Source of the DNA: Bacteroidota bacterium
Lineage (GTDB): Bacteria > Bacteroidota > Bacteroidia > Bacteroidales > CG2-30-32-10
Direction of reading: 5' to 3'
Assembly (NCBI GenBank): GCA_013377115.1
Contig: JACAAW010000017.1
Location: forward strand, 1 to 36,380
Length of the DNA stretch: 36,380 nucleotides
The translations under genes and the position numbers were made by a program. Every line of letters begins with the position of its first letter. Position 1 is the first letter of the stretch. Under the pieces are notes generated by a model. It did not search any database. It was given only the letters and a program-made list of their open reading frames with translations, and was not told the origin of the DNA. Shown here piece by piece: positions 7,491 to 16,357 of this stretch.

Positions 7491-10400
7491 TTAATATCCA
7501 AAAATATCTTCCAATGTCAAATAATTGATTTTACCATATTTTTCTAGAGTTTTAATGTCTAAGTTTTTCTTGTTGCCTAACACTAAAACTGAATACTTTT
7601 TATTTTTTAGATATTTTTCTTGGAAGGTTTTCAAATCTGAAAATTGCATATTTGGAATTTTATTAAAAATATCTTTTCTGATATCATAATTCAAACCTAA
7701 TTTTTTTGCATTTTCGTAATTGAATAAAATAGATGCTCTTGTTACTCTTTCAGTGCGAATATTTTTAATAACTGCTTCTTTTGCAGCACTAAAATTCTTT
7801 TCTGATTCTGGCATATTATTGATCAAATCTGACATTCCTTTCATTGCTTCGGGAAGTTTATCAATTTGTGTTCCGATATAAGAATAAATGTAATTGCATT
7901 TGTCCAAACGACTTGGAGAACGGTAAATTGCATAAGCTGTATAAGCTAATGCTTTTGATTCTCTTAATTCTTGGAATACGATAGAAGACATTCCACCACC
8001 AAAATATTCATTGAATAATTTAATCGAAGGAACATTTACTTTATTGAATTTTTCTGATTTTGAAAGCATCATCAATTCAACTTGTTTCATGTCGTAATTA
8101 ACAATATAAACATTGTTTTCGTTGTTTTCCAACTCAACGTATTGAGTTTCTACTGGAATTGGATGAAGTGTTGCAGGAATATTGTGATATTTATCCAAAG
8201 CACCAATTAATTCATCTGCTGAATGAGATCCATAGTATAATACTCTGTGTTGGAAGGTGTTTAAACTTTTAATTATGGAAGTTAATTCCTCAGGTTTAAT
8301 ATCATTTAAATCTTTTTCTGAAATAATATCTCTGAAAGGAGATTTAGTTCCATAAGCACCATAATTGTACATGGCGGTTTTGATAACATCTTTAGAGAGT
8401 TTATCATCAGCTCTTGTTTTTAAAACATCACTAACCAAATTCTTTAATGCATCAGGATTTGGTTGAGCGTCAGCCAATAAAGCTTCGAAAATTGCAAGTC
8501 CTTTGGTTAAGTTTTCACTTAATCCTCTTAGGCTAACCCAAGTTTGGTCGCCAGAACTAAAAACATTGAAAGAACAGCCTGCTTTGTAAAGCTCTTGTTG
8601 AACTTGAGCAGGAGTTAATTTTGAAGTTCCTAGGTATGATAAATAATCAACTGCCAATTTAATTTTTTTGTTGTGATTGGTTCCCATATCGAAAACGTAA
8701 TACAAATCAAAGGTTTTGTTTTCAACATTTTCTTTGTAAAGTACAGGAAGTGAGCTTTTCGCAGTTAATTTTTTGATATCTTTTTCATAATCTAAAAATA
8801 CAGGTTCGATATCAGGAGTTTTGCTGTTTAAAATCTTTTTCAAAAATTCTGATTGGTCTTCACGATTTACTGAAACAGGTGTTAGTTGTGGTTTAACAAC
8901 TTTTTTTACGTTGAGGTCTTCGCCAGTACGTTTGTAAACCACCACATAATTATCTTTTGTATAGTTTTTATTTGCAAAATCTACAATATCTTTCTTTGTG
9001 ATTGCTGCTAAACGATTAATTCGTGAAACTTCTTCACTCCATGGAGTTTCGTTAACAAAAGCACTAACCATCGCTGCTGCTCTTGAGCGATTGTTTTCAG
9101 AAGATTTGATTTCATCTAATTTAAATTCGTTGATAATTGCTGGAATCAACCAATCAGGAAATTCTCCCTTTTTAACTAATTCAAGTTGTTCGAGAACTAA
9201 ATCTTTTACTTCTTCTAATTTTTGACCTTCTTTTGCATTTCCATATAAAATATGAACAGAATAATCTTTCATTACATCAGCATAAGAACCAGCACTTAAA
9301 ACTTTTTGTGCTTGATTTAAGTTTAAATCAAATAAACCAGCGGTGCTATTGGATAAAATTTTATCCATTATTTCCAAAATTTCGGCATCTTTAGTGCTTG
9401 CTCCGCCCAATCTGAAGGCTAACATTACATTTTCTGCATCAGGACCAACAACTTCTTTTACGATTGGTTTTAAAATTGGATCTTCAACTGGAGGAACATA
9501 AGCTGAAACTTCTTTATATTTTAGTTGGCCAAATTTTTCATCAATTTGTTTAATAACAACATCAGGATCAAAATCACCAGACAAAGAAATACACATATTA
9601 TTTGGAACGTATTTCGTATTGTAGTAATTTTTCAATGCTTTAAGTGAAGGATTTTTTAAATGCTCAATCGTTCCAATTGTGGTTTGAGTTCCATAAGTAT
9701 GTTTTTGAAAAACTCCTTCGTATAATGCTTCCCATGCTTTATCTCCGTCACTGTCCAAACCCATGTTTTTTTCTTCGTAAACAGCTTCTAATTCAGTATG
9801 AAATAGTCTGAAAACAGGATGTGAAAATCTTTCTGCTTCTATTGTAAGCCAGTTTTCAACCTGGTTTGAGGGAATATCATTGATATAAACAGTTTGTTCA
9901 ACAGAAGTATAGGCATTGGTTCCTTTTGCTCCAATAACAGAAAGCATTTTATCGTATTCATTGGCAATTGCCAATTTTGATGCAACCCCTGACACACTGT
10001 CAATTACGTGATAAAGTTTGATTCTTTGAACAGAATCTTTTAAGGAGCGATAAACTTCGAACAAACTATCAATTTTGTTTAATTCAACAACTTCTTTTTT
10101 GTAATCTTTCGATCCAAAACTTTCGGTTCCTTTAAACATCATATGTTCCAAGTAATGGGATAATCCAGTATTGTCATGTGGATCATTTTTGCTTCCAGTT
10201 TTCACTGCAATTTCAGTTTGAATTCTAGGAGCATTTTTGTAAACAGTCATGTAAACTTTTAAGCCATTGTCTAATTTGTAGATTCTGGCATTAAGGGGAT
10301 CGTTTGGAACTGTTTCATAACTGTACTTTTTTTGTGCTTGAATATTGGAAAATCCAATGATAAAAAGGATAAGCAATGATAATTTAAATAGTTTTTTCAT
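7491..10400 (-). CDS. M16 (pitrilysin-like) zinc metalloprotease, exported
   Basis: This is a 969-residue two-lobed M16 peptidase. A signal peptide (about residues 1-22, ending SNIQAQ) exports it to the periplasm or outer envelope. The inverted zinc motif HYLEH is at 82-86 (H82, E85, H86). The distal Glu ligand lies in AVYEEKNM, near 209. Further M16 domains follow at about 240-480 and 560-950, including the FGGGMSSIVFQELRESKALAY block typical of the second lobe. The length suits single-chain forms that carry both the active and inactive halves. It is followed by a strong terminator. The 130-base gap from kup suggests its own transcript. Substrates cannot be told from sequence. Confidence 0.93.
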   Translation of the reverse strand: MKKLFKLSLLILFIIGFSNIQAQKKYSYETVPNDPLNARIYKLDNGLKVYMTVYKNAPRIQTEIAVKTGSKNDPHDNTGLSHYLEHMMFKGTESFGSKDYKKEVVELNKIDSLFEVYRSLKDSVQRIKLYHVIDSVSGVASKLAIANEYDKMLSVIGAKGTNAYTSVEQTVYINDIPSNQVENWLTIEAERFSHPVFRLFHTELEAVYEEKNMGLDSDGDKAWEALYEGVFQKHTYGTQTTIGTIEHLKNPSLKALKNYYNTKYVPNNMCISLSGDFDPDVVIKQIDEKFGQLKYKEVSAYVPPVEDPILKPIVKEVVGPDAENVMLAFRLGGASTKDAEILEIMDKILSNSTAGLFDLNLNQAQKVLSAGSYADVMKDYSVHILYGNAKEGQKLEEVKDLVLEQLELVKKGEFPDWLIPAIINEFKLDEIKSSENNRSRAAAMVSAFVNETPWSEEVSRINRLAAITKKDIVDFANKNYTKDNYVVVYKRTGEDLNVKKVVKPQLTPVSVNREDQSEFLKKILNSKTPDIEPVFLDYEKDIKKLTAKSSLPVLYKENVENKTFDLYYVFDMGTNHNKKIKLAVDYLSYLGTSKLTPAQVQQELYKAGCSFNVFSSGDQTWVSLRGLSENLTKGLAIFEALLADAQPNPDALKNLVSDVLKTRADDKLSKDVIKTAMYNYGAYGTKSPFRDIISEKDLNDIKPEELTSIIKSLNTFQHRVLYYGSHSADELIGALDKYHNIPATLHPIPVETQYVELENNENNVYIVNYDMKQVELMMLSKSEKFNKVNVPSIKLFNEYFGGGMSSIVFQELRESKALAYTAYAIYRSPSRLDKCNYIYSYIGTQIDKLPEAMKGMSDLINNMPESEKNFSAAKEAVIKNIRTERVTRASILFNYENAKKLGLNYDIRKDIFNKIPNMQFSDLKTFQEKYLKNKKYSVLVLGNKKNLDIKTLEKYGKINYLTLEDIFGY

Positions 10401-10532
10401 ATTATTTGTTTTGAGATTGATTTTTTAATCAGTAAAATAAAAACGTAAAATTAGGAGATATTTAAATATCAAACATCAATTTAAGTAAATAATTTTTAGG
10501 AAATTATAGAATCATTGACAGGACGAGGAATG

Positions 10533-12491
10533 CTACTGACAATTTAGTCTTTTTAAATGGATTTCGTCTTCTTTTGGATTGATAAGAGGCACATTTTCTG
10601 TTGAAACGTTACTTGTATCCAAACCATAAGATTTAATATCTGAGATTCCTATTTTCTTTAAAACAGAATATAAATCCATAATAAATTGCTCGAAAGCAGA
10701 GAAGTTAAAATCGTAATTTTGAATTCGGTCAATCACAACAAAACGGAAATCGGAAATAATATTGTATTGTCTCAAAGATTCGTATCTGCTTATTACATCG
10801 AGCTCATTATTCTGAACCATATCGTCAATTACTTGTTTAAAATACAAGTTGATTTTAGGATCAACTTTAAACCCTAGATTGAAATCGACTCTATAAATAT
10901 TACCAGGAACTAAAGTTTCTACTTTATATTCGAGACGGTTTGGTTCATCAACATTATTTACATGAAGAAACCAATAAACATCGGCCCTTTTTGGTTGTTT
11001 GTTGATAATTGAATAAAGGATTTTCTTTTCAATTTCCTTTGTATAATTAGCTCGGGTAAGATAGACCAAATTTGTTGCATATTTTGGAATGCTCTTGTCC
11101 TTGGAAAGAGCCACTAAAATTTCTAGGTAACTTGCAATACCTTCATAATCTGAAAAGCGATTTTTTATTTTTCGTCCACGGTGCCATATATACATAATGC
11201 AAAATAGAACACCAGCCATTAAAATAGTAAACCAACCACCTTTAAAGAACTTGCTTAAATTAGCAAATAAGAAAGAACCTTCAATTGTTAAATAAACAAT
11301 TAGGAAAAATATGGTAATCCACCCAGGTATTCTCTTAAAATATAAGTAAAGACTCACCAAAATAGTTGTCATTAACATAGTTATGGTGATGGATAATCCA
11401 TAGGCCGCTTCCATGTTTTTGGATTCCTGGAAAAAGATTACTACAAAGCAGCATGAAGCCCAAAGAATCCAATTGATACTTGGAATATACATTTGTCCAC
11501 GACTAATTGTAGGATAATTGATTTTTACTTTTGGCCAGAAATTTAAACTAATAGCCTCACTAATTATGGTGTAAGAGCCACTGATAAGAGCCTGACTGGC
11601 AATAACCGCAGCAAATGTGGCCACAATAATCCCAATAACAAGAAACCAACCTGGCATAATGGCATAAAAAGGATTTAAATCTGGAATTAATTCGGTTTTG
11701 TGATTTAGGATCCAAGCACCTTGGCCAAGATAGTTTAAGATTAAAGTGATTTTTACATAAATCCATGAAACTCTGATGTTTTTCACCCCGCAATGTCCCA
11801 AATCAGAATATAAAGCTTCGGCCCCAGTTGTACAAAGGAAAACGGCACCTAAAATCAGATAACCTTGAGGGAAATGTGCCAATAATTTATAAGCATAATA
11901 AGGATTAAACGATTTTAAAATTACAGGGAATTCAACTAATTGCAAAAAGCCAAGAGCACCAAGCATAAAAAACCAAATAAACATAACTGGTCCAAAGGAA
12001 GAACCCAAAAGTTTTGTGCCAAACTGTTGAATAATAAACAGAATGGAAATAATTATTAATGCAATTGGTACGATTGGAATATTGGAATTCAACATTTTCA
12101 ACCCTTCAATTGCAGAGACCACAGTAATTGATGGTGTGATTATTCCATCGGCAAGTAGCGTAGCCCCGCCTATTAATGCAAATACGAAAACCCATTTAGC
12201 CTTTCTTCGAATCAATGCATATAAGGAGAAAATTCCACCTTCACCTTTATTATCTGCTCGAAGTGTAATGATGATGTATTTTAATGTTGTTTGAAGTGTT
12301 AAAGTCCAAATAATACAAGAAATGGCGCCAAAAATAAAATCTTCAGAAACTGTTTTCGTTGAGTTTAAAATTGCCCTCATTACGTAAAGTGGCGAAGTTC
12401 CGATATCACCATATACAATGCCAAGTGTAACGACAAGGCCAACAGCACTTAATTTCGCGAAAGGACTCAGGTTTTTTTTAGCAGTTGTCAT
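10533..12491 (-). CDS. kup: Low-affinity potassium transporter Kup
   Basis: This 652-residue inner-membrane K+ uptake protein resembles the Kup/HAK/KT family. The N-terminal signature GIVYGDIGTSPLYV near residues 22-35 is diagnostic. It is followed by TLKYIIITLRADNKGEGGIFSLYALI and about 12 transmembrane helices to roughly residue 430. The rest is a cytoplasmic tail containing the family segment VYLTRANYTKEIEKKILYS and the later VPGNIYRVDFNLGFKV. The gene is preceded by an exact -7 element overlapped by a near-palindrome. MscS, encoded just upstream on the same strand, would balance potassium and osmotic load; that pairing is inference. Confidence 0.95.
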   Translation of the reverse strand: MTTAKKNLSPFAKLSAVGLVVTLGIVYGDIGTSPLYVMRAILNSTKTVSEDFIFGAISCIIWTLTLQTTLKYIIITLRADNKGEGGIFSLYALIRRKAKWVFVFALIGGATLLADGIITPSITVVSAIEGLKMLNSNIPIVPIALIIISILFIIQQFGTKLLGSSFGPVMFIWFFMLGALGFLQLVEFPVILKSFNPYYAYKLLAHFPQGYLILGAVFLCTTGAEALYSDLGHCGVKNIRVSWIYVKITLILNYLGQGAWILNHKTELIPDLNPFYAIMPGWFLVIGIIVATFAAVIASQALISGSYTIISEAISLNFWPKVKINYPTISRGQMYIPSINWILWASCCFVVIFFQESKNMEAAYGLSITITMLMTTILVSLYLYFKRIPGWITIFFLIVYLTIEGSFLFANLSKFFKGGWFTILMAGVLFCIMYIWHRGRKIKNRFSDYEGIASYLEILVALSKDKSIPKYATNLVYLTRANYTKEIEKKILYSIINKQPKRADVYWFLHVNNVDEPNRLEYKVETLVPGNIYRVDFNLGFKVDPKINLYFKQVIDDMVQNNELDVISRYESLRQYNIISDFRFVVIDRIQNYDFNFSAFEQFIMDLYSVLKKIGISDIKSYGLDTSNVSTENVPLINPKEDEIHLKRLNCQ

Positions 12492-12520
12492 TGGTGATTT
12501 TCAGGCAAAAATAATTCTGC

Positions 12521-12528
12521 CAAAATTA
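12521..12528 (-). promoter_or_regulatory. -7 promoter element of kup
   Basis: The minus strand reads TAATTTTG, matching TAnnTTTG, 29 bases before the kup ATG. No TTG is found at -33. The imperfect palindrome at 12528-12551 occupies that position instead. Confidence 0.5.
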
Positions 12529-12551
12529 ATTATTAAATCGATTAAATAATT
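12528..12551. promoter_or_regulatory. 24-bp near-palindrome over the kup promoter
   Basis: The sequence is symmetrical about the CG at 12539-12540 with 11 of 12 base pairs matched (AATTATT, A, AATCGATT, A, AATAATT). It directly abuts the kup -7 box and covers the -33 region, a typical operator position. It could also be a weak hairpin after mscS, but it has no GC-rich stem. Confidence 0.35.
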
Positions 12552-12587
12552 TTTTTTGATTCTTTTTTTATATAAAAATTGACCTGA

Positions 12588-13682
12588 CTAAAAGTCAATG
12601 TTCATAGGGATTGAAGCAAATTCAGCGCTGTTTTTTTCAACGATTTCAATTATTTTATAATTAATTTCTTCTTTTATGCTTAAATATAAAGGCCAATCCA
12701 TAGAATCTACGAAATACAAAACCATAATATCATAGGAATTCGGTCCAAATTCATGGAATTTTACTTGGCCATCTTGGTTTGTGTGTTCATGAGTATTGAT
12801 ATATTCTTGAGTTTCCGAAACAATGGCCTGGATTTTTTCTGTTGAAGTTCCTATTTTTAAGCGAATTTTAAAATTTGCTCTTTGAAAAGTACGTAAAGTA
12901 AGATTGTCAAGTTCAGCATCTACCATTTTTTTATTTGGAACAGTAACGAAGCTTTTTTCTAAAGTTCGAATTCTCGTACTCCGAAATCCAATTTTTTCAA
13001 CAACTCCTGTTATTTCGCCAACCTTCACCATGTCGCCAACCGTAAAAGGTTTGTCAAGAAATATGGTAAAAGATCCAAGTAAATTTTCAAGACTTTCTTT
13101 TGCGGCCAAAGCAATTGCCAATCCTCCAATTCCAAGTCCTGCAATTAGAGAGCCAATATTTAATTGGAAAACAGTCCCGAGAATTACAAATATTCCCAAT
13201 AAAATGGCGAGTATTTTTAGGGATTCTTTAATAAAAGGGATGATTTGGTTGTCTTGTTTTGATTCCGTTTTTTCTGCTTTCAACAGCATTATTAATCCTA
13301 TGAAATCAATTATTCTGAGAAAAATCCATATCATTGTTGACATAAAAATGACTTCAAACGATTTTTCTAGAACCATTTTTAGGCCAAATTCTGTTTTCGG
13401 AACTAAATTCAGATAATTTGGAAAGGAAAGTTGGTCAAAAGCAATATAAACAAAAATGAGCAAAATAAATAAGCTAAATGGCTTATGAAGTAAATCAAGA
13501 AAGTTTTCTGCTGTGGTTTCTTTGGAGTAATTTTTAAATAATCGGAAAATTAAACGCCCAGCATATCTGGTTATCAGTCTTCTGAAGATAATTCCTGAAA
13601 GAATAATTCCCAAAAACCAACAATATTTTTCTATTGTATTTCCAAAAAACACAATTCCTAATATCTCCGAAATGTTATCCAT
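12588..13682 (-). CDS. MscS-family mechanosensitive ion channel
   Basis: This 364-residue inner-membrane channel would open on membrane tension and release solutes during hypo-osmotic shock. Four to five transmembrane segments lie at about residues 20-40, 68-90, 105-135, 150-172 and 175-200. The last carries the Gly/Ala-rich pore helix GSLIAGLGIGGLAIALAAKESLENL. The beta domain follows (FTIFLDKPFTVGDMVKVGEITGVVEKIGFRSTRIRT, then VTVPNKKM). The C-terminal alpha/beta vestibule domain runs to the end. The length is moderately longer than E. coli MscS because of two extra N-terminal helices. It is divergent from tamL. Confidence 0.92.
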   Translation of the reverse strand: MDNISEILGIVFFGNTIEKYCWFLGIILSGIIFRRLITRYAGRLIFRLFKNYSKETTAENFLDLLHKPFSLFILLIFVYIAFDQLSFPNYLNLVPKTEFGLKMVLEKSFEVIFMSTMIWIFLRIIDFIGLIMLLKAEKTESKQDNQIIPFIKESLKILAILLGIFVILGTVFQLNIGSLIAGLGIGGLAIALAAKESLENLLGSFTIFLDKPFTVGDMVKVGEITGVVEKIGFRSTRIRTLEKSFVTVPNKKMVDAELDNLTLRTFQRANFKIRLKIGTSTEKIQAIVSETQEYINTHEHTNQDGQVKFHEFGPNSYDIMVLYFVDSMDWPLYLSIKEEINYKIIEIVEKNSAEFASIPMNIDF

Positions 13683-13718
13683 GGGTTTGTTTTCTATTTA
13701 TCCAATTCATTTTATTTG

Positions 13719-13726
13719 CAAAGTTA
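13719..13726 (-). promoter_or_regulatory. -7 promoter element of the mscS-family gene
   Basis: The minus strand reads TAACTTTG, an exact TAnnTTTG match, 36 bases before the ATG at 13682. It is identical to the box before the surface-protein gene. Confidence 0.5.
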
Positions 13727-13803
13727 AAAATCTAATTTGTTAAAAATTGTTTGGTCAACATTATTTTTTTTCTATTTCAACACAATAAAAAACGAAATAA
13801 TGC

Positions 13804-13811
13804 TACTTTTG
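13804..13811 (+). promoter_or_regulatory. -7 promoter element of tamL
   Basis: TACTTTTG matches TAnnTTTG and lies 43 bases before the TTG start at 13855 in the divergent mscS/tamL spacer. Confidence 0.45.
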
Positions 13812-13854
13812 TTAATTGAAAAGAAAAAAAGTTTAATTCGTAAAAGCTGTTTGA

Positions 13855-16341
13855 TTGAAGAAGTTTGTTTTAAAAATTGGAATTCTTTTGTTTTTGTTCT
13901 CGCTTTTTGCAACTTCTTGTAAAACCACAAAGAAGCTTTCAAATGATGAATTCCTTGTTAAAAAAAACATAATTAAATCAGATAATTCCGAGATCAATAC
14001 TGATGATATTAAAAGTTTTATTAAGCAAAAGCCGAATAAAAAATTATTGGGAATTGTTAGGTTTCATTTGGCTGTTTACTATTTTGCCGATAAATTTAAA
14101 GACAGAAGGCCAATTAAAGAAAAAAAATCAGCTGCACGTCTGGCAAAGAAAAAATTAAAACAGGGCGATAAATTTGATGAAGAAAAACAATTAAAAAAAG
14201 AAGAAAAGCGTGTTAATCGTTCGGTTAGAGAATGGCTGAAGTCTACTATTGGGGAAGCTCCTGTGATTTTGGATACCAATCTGACAAATAGCACCTTAAT
14301 CCAATTAAAATTATATCTTAAAAGCAGGGGCTTTTTTCAAGGAGAAATTTCCAAAGAGATAGTTTACAAAAAAAGAAAAGCCGAAATTACTTATAAAATT
14401 AAATCAGGTCCTTCATATAAAATCAGAAATGTTAATTACCTTATTGAAGATAGCCAACTTTCTTCCTATGTAATGCAGGATTCCGCAAATTGCTTAATTA
14501 AACCGAATGATAATTATAATGAAGATGTTTTAGTTAAGGAACGGGAAAGAATTACAAAAAACATAAAAGACCTCGGTTATTATTATTTCTCAAAGGAATT
14601 TATTTATTTTAAAATCGACTCAACAATGGGAAAAAACCGATTGGATGTTTTTTTAGGAATTAAAAATTTAGTGGTGAATAAAAAAACGGATAAGGACACT
14701 ATTTTAAAAAAGGATCATAGTAGATATTTAATTAGAAGAATTATTGTTTATCCTGATTTCACGGTTTCTCAAAACGATACTACAAAAAACGACACCAACA
14801 TTATTTATATTCAGCAGCGATCAAAAAAAAGCAAGTTGATTGAATATGTTTTTCTTCAAAAAGGATCCGATTATAGAGTGAAGCCAAGAACTATTACTCA
14901 GTGTGTTTTTGTTAAGCCTGGAATTTATTATAAACTGGAAGATGTAAACCAAACGTATCAGCGACTTTCTGATTTGAAGATTTATAAATATATCAATGTT
15001 ACTTTTAATGATATTTCATATGATTCCATAAAAAATCCTCAGCATGCAAAAGAATTAGAATGTATTATTCAACTTTCCCGAACTCCGATTCAATCTGCAG
15101 AGTGGGCATTAGAGGGTACAAATTCTTCCGGAAATCTGGGTGTGGCTGGCAATATTGTTTATTTAAACAAAAATGTTTTTAAAGGGGCGGAAATTTTTAA
15201 TCTGAAACTAAAAGGAGCTTTAGAAGTTCAAAAAGTTTTTGGAGATGCAAAACCTACTGATAATATTGATCAAATAATCCCGTTTAACACAATGGAAATT
15301 GGTGCTGAGGCTGGAATTGATATTCCTAAGTTTTTAATTCCTATAAAACAAGAACGATTTCCAAAATATTTTAAACCAAAAACTTCCACTCGAGTCGGTT
15401 ATTATTATCAAAAGAGGCCGGATTATACAAGATATATTACCAATGTAACTTTTGGATATGATTGGAAAGAAAATGCTTTTAAAAGGCATATTTTAAATCC
15501 GATTGATTTAAATTCAGTGAAAATATATCCTGATTCTGCATTTTTGGCCCGTTTAGAAAATGTAAATCCAAATTTAAAACGAAGTTATGAAGATCACTTA
15601 ACTCCAGCATTTTCCTATAGTTTTATTTATAATAACCAGTTAGTTGGAAAATCGAAGAACTTTGTTTATTTCAGATTTAATTATGAAATGGCGGGCAATT
15701 TGATGAGACTTTACAATTTTTTATCAGATTCTTTGAATTTGAAAGATACCACATATCAAATTTTTAAAATTAAATATGCTCAATATATCAGGGGGGATAT
15801 TGATTTTAGATACTACAGCATTCTTAGCCCGCAAAACAATATTGCTTTCAGATTTGCGATGGGAGCAGGATATTCCTATTTAAATTCGAGTGAATTACCA
15901 TTTGAGAAAAGTTTTTTTGTAGGAGGTGCTAATGGACTTCGTGGATGGTTAATGAGGAGTTTAGGGCCTGGAGGATATTACGATTCTACCGGCACCAGTT
16001 TTGATAAAGCTGGGGATTTATACCTTGAAACCAATTTGGAATACAGATTTAATATCTATAAATCATTTAAAGGTGCGGCTTTTGTTGATGCTGGAAATAT
16101 TTGGCTAAGTAAACCCAACTCAAGATTTCCTGAGGGGGATTTTCAAATAAAAAAATTCCCGGGCCAAATTGCTTTGGATGCTGGATTGGGCGCTCGTTTT
16201 GATTTTTCCTTTTTCATTATTCGTTTAGATGCCGCTCTTCAAATTCGGGATCCAAAAATGCCAGAACCAAATAGGTGGGTCATAAAAAATGCCACAACCA
16301 AGAAAATCAATTTTAATTTCGGAATAGGTTATCCTTTTTAA
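13855..16341 (+). CDS. tamL: TamL-type Omp85 outer-membrane lipoprotein (TamA/BamA-like assembly protein)
   Basis: This 828-residue protein begins with MKKFVLKIGI and a lipoprotein signal ending at Cys22 (ATSC). That fits TamL, the lipidated TamA of Bacteroidota. POTRA-like modules occupy about residues 120-400 and a 16-strand Omp85 barrel fills the C-terminal half. The conserved loop motif is FFVGGANGLRGW near 685-697, and the chain ends in IGYPF with a terminal Phe. The start is TTG: there is no ATG upstream in frame that fits, and internal Met residues come long after the signal peptide. It acts in the outer membrane to insert or translocate proteins. No tamB gene follows here; a helicase gene lies 16 bases downstream. 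Confidence 0.88.
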   Translation: MKKFVLKIGILLFLFSLFATSCKTTKKLSNDEFLVKKNIIKSDNSEINTDDIKSFIKQKPNKKLLGIVRFHLAVYYFADKFKDRRPIKEKKSAARLAKKKLKQGDKFDEEKQLKKEEKRVNRSVREWLKSTIGEAPVILDTNLTNSTLIQLKLYLKSRGFFQGEISKEIVYKKRKAEITYKIKSGPSYKIRNVNYLIEDSQLSSYVMQDSANCLIKPNDNYNEDVLVKERERITKNIKDLGYYYFSKEFIYFKIDSTMGKNRLDVFLGIKNLVVNKKTDKDTILKKDHSRYLIRRIIVYPDFTVSQNDTTKNDTNIIYIQQRSKKSKLIEYVFLQKGSDYRVKPRTITQCVFVKPGIYYKLEDVNQTYQRLSDLKIYKYINVTFNDISYDSIKNPQHAKELECIIQLSRTPIQSAEWALEGTNSSGNLGVAGNIVYLNKNVFKGAEIFNLKLKGALEVQKVFGDAKPTDNIDQIIPFNTMEIGAEAGIDIPKFLIPIKQERFPKYFKPKTSTRVGYYYQKRPDYTRYITNVTFGYDWKENAFKRHILNPIDLNSVKIYPDSAFLARLENVNPNLKRSYEDHLTPAFSYSFIYNNQLVGKSKNFVYFRFNYEMAGNLMRLYNFLSDSLNLKDTTYQIFKIKYAQYIRGDIDFRYYSILSPQNNIAFRFAMGAGYSYLNSSELPFEKSFFVGGANGLRGWLMRSLGPGGYYDSTGTSFDKAGDLYLETNLEYRFNIYKSFKGAAFVDAGNIWLSKPNSRFPEGDFQIKKFPGQIALDAGLGARFDFSFFIIRLDAALQIRDPKMPEPNRWVIKNATTKKINFNFGIGYPF

Positions 16342-16357
16342 TAATTTAGCTTTAATA

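Noticed and set aside
10500-10545. Possible hairpin after kup (TTGACAG and CTGACAA arms)
   Set aside because: The arms have an A-A mismatch, the loop is long and there is no T-run, so it is too weak to call a terminator.
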